Origin: an uncultured Bacteroides sp. | GTDB taxonomy: Bacteria > Bacteroidota > Bacteroidia > Bacteroidales > Bacteroidaceae | Length of the DNA stretch: 64,000 bases | Reading direction: 5' to 3' | Assembly: GCA_902388495.1 (NCBI GenBank) | Contig: CABMPP010000005.1 | Span: 186,001 to 250,000 of the forward strand | Part shown: positions 63,059-64,000 of the stretch, one piece after another | How positions within the stretch are numbered: position 1 is the first letter of the stretch | Layout of the letters: the number at the start of each line of letters is the position of its first letter | Made by a program: the position numbers and the translations under genes | The notes under the pieces: model-generated | What the model saw: the letters and a program-made list of their open reading frames with translations, nothing else | Database searches by the model: none | Told to the model about the DNA's origin: nothing

Positions 63059-64000
63059 TTACATCTTAAACTTATTGATACAGTCGATATAAGCTTCTAC
63101 AGATGCTGCAATAATATCGGTATTGGCACCGAAACCGTAATAGACATGATTATCATATTCCACCTGCATGTGTACTTTACCCATATCATCACTACCCTTG
63201 CTGATGGCCTGAATCGTAAATTCCTTCAGCGTCATGTGGCGATCGATAATCTTCTTCAAAGCACTGATGGCAGCATCTACCGGACCATTTCCACTGGCAG
63301 CCGCTTCAAACTTCTCACCAGAAATATTCAATCCCAAGCTGGCTACCGAACGTACTCCCACCCCACTGGTCACCTGCAAGTATTCCAACTTGATGCGGTG
63401 GTTCTGCGTGCGGTCTACTCCTGCCAATACCAAGATATCATCATCATTTATATCCTTCTTCTTATCGGCAAGTTTCAGGAATTCCTCATATACCTTATCC
63501 AAGTTCTCCTGTTCCAGATTCACGCCCAATACCGACAAACGGTTTTTCAGAGCAGCACGTCCGCTACGGGCAGTCAATACGATGGAGTTATCATCGATAC
63601 CCACATCATGCGGATCGATAATCTCATACGTCTGCACGTTCTTCAATACACCATCCTGATGGATGCCCGACGAATGTGCAAAGGCATTGCGTCCCACAAT
63701 CGCCTTATTGGGCTGCACCGGCATATTCATCAAGCTGGATACCATGCGGCTGGTAGGATAAATTTTCTGCGTATTGATATTGGTTTCTATTTCAATGTCC
63801 TTATGGCATTTAATAATCATCGCGATTTCTTCGAGAGAAGTATTTCCGGCACGTTCGCCGATGCCGTTAATAGTTACTTCCACTTGGCGGGCACCATTCA
63901 GTACACCTGCCATCGTATTTGCAGTAGCCATGCCCAGGTCGTTGTGGCAGTGAGTAGAGAGGATGGCATTATGAACTCCGTCCACATGTTCCATCAGGTA
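63059..64000 (-). CDS. leuA: 2-isopropylmalate synthase, C-terminal part
   Basis: The frame is open to the window edge (codons CTG and TAC precede the first in-window ATG), so about 313 C-terminal residues are present. The catalytic block [20 protein letters not shown] (metal His pair) and [15 protein letters not shown] are visible, followed by [21 protein letters not shown] and the allosteric regulatory domain ending IDCINKFKM. It commits 2-oxoisovalerate to leucine and is normally feedback-inhibited by leucine. It is the first in-window gene of the leu operon. Confidence 0.95.
   Translation of the reverse strand, partial: YLMEHVDGVHNAILSTHCHNDLGMATANTMAGVLNGARQVEVTINGIGERAGNTSLEEIAMIIKCHKDIEIETNINTQKIYPTSRMVSSLMNMPVQPNKAIVGRNAFAHSSGIHQDGVLKNVQTYEIIDPHDVGIDDNSIVLTARSGRAALKNRLSVLGVNLEQENLDKVYEEFLKLADKKKDINDDDILVLAGVDRTQNHRIKLEYLQVTSGVGVRSVASLGLNISGEKFEAAASGNGPVDAAISALKKIIDRHMTLKEFTIQAISKGSDDMGKVHMQVEYDNHVYYGFGANTDIIAASVEAYIDCINKFKM

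Overview
The window reads as a Bacteroides chromosome (phylum Bacteroidota). Supporting signs are SusC/SusD pairs, a hybrid two-component sensor, HU-HIG proteins, DUF6377 and DUF4625 families, nearly absent Shine-Dalgarno sequences and repeated TAnnTTTG (-7) promoter boxes. Gene order recalls the B. thetaiotaomicron stretch from pyruvate oxidoreductase through the fructan locus to the leu operon; that is from memory and was not aligned. I saw no rRNA, tRNA, transposase, integrase or cas gene.

Left part (1-7.1 kb): the end of pyruvate:ferredoxin oxidoreductase, a small membrane protein, a three-gene His-rich operon with a TonB receptor (probably metal uptake), an HU-like protein, and an AT-rich AraC regulator/PanE-like pair bordered by an iterated repeat and a large inverted repeat.

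Carbohydrate region (7.1-28.4 kb): a fructan-type polysaccharide utilization locus. It has a hybrid sensor with a periplasmic sugar-binding domain, SusC/SusD, two GH32 fructan hydrolases, an MFS sugar importer and a PfkB-type fructokinase, all on the minus strand. Set between sensor and hydrolases are a GH36 alpha-galactosidase with its own TonB receptor, a divergent SusR-like regulator and a C11 peptidase. GH36 plus GH32 together would dismantle raffinose-family sugars as well as fructans (inference).

Middle (28.8-41.8 kb): an orphan AAA ATPase, a patatin lipase, a secreted C1 peptidase, an etfBA/acyl-CoA dehydrogenase operon, a cbpA/cbpM chaperone pair, a GH9-polysaccharide deacetylase fusion, threonine aldolase and a small winged-helix protein.

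Right part (42-64 kb): groESL, a flavodoxin/ferredoxin protein preceded by an unlisted 52-aa membrane ORF, hisS, a zinc metallopeptidase, a GH29 fucosidase, a fur-family gene overlapping purA, DPP III plus an AlkD-like gene, an AraC-type gene, recQ, cysK plus a TPR protein, and the leuA-leuC-leuD-cimA-like-leuB operon for branched-chain amino acids, cut by the window end.

The least explained structure is a set of four intergenic arrays (near 5.1, 18.7, 28.7 and 44.25 kb). Each has a 22-24 bp period and its own private consensus, and is built from short dyads spaced about one helical turn apart.
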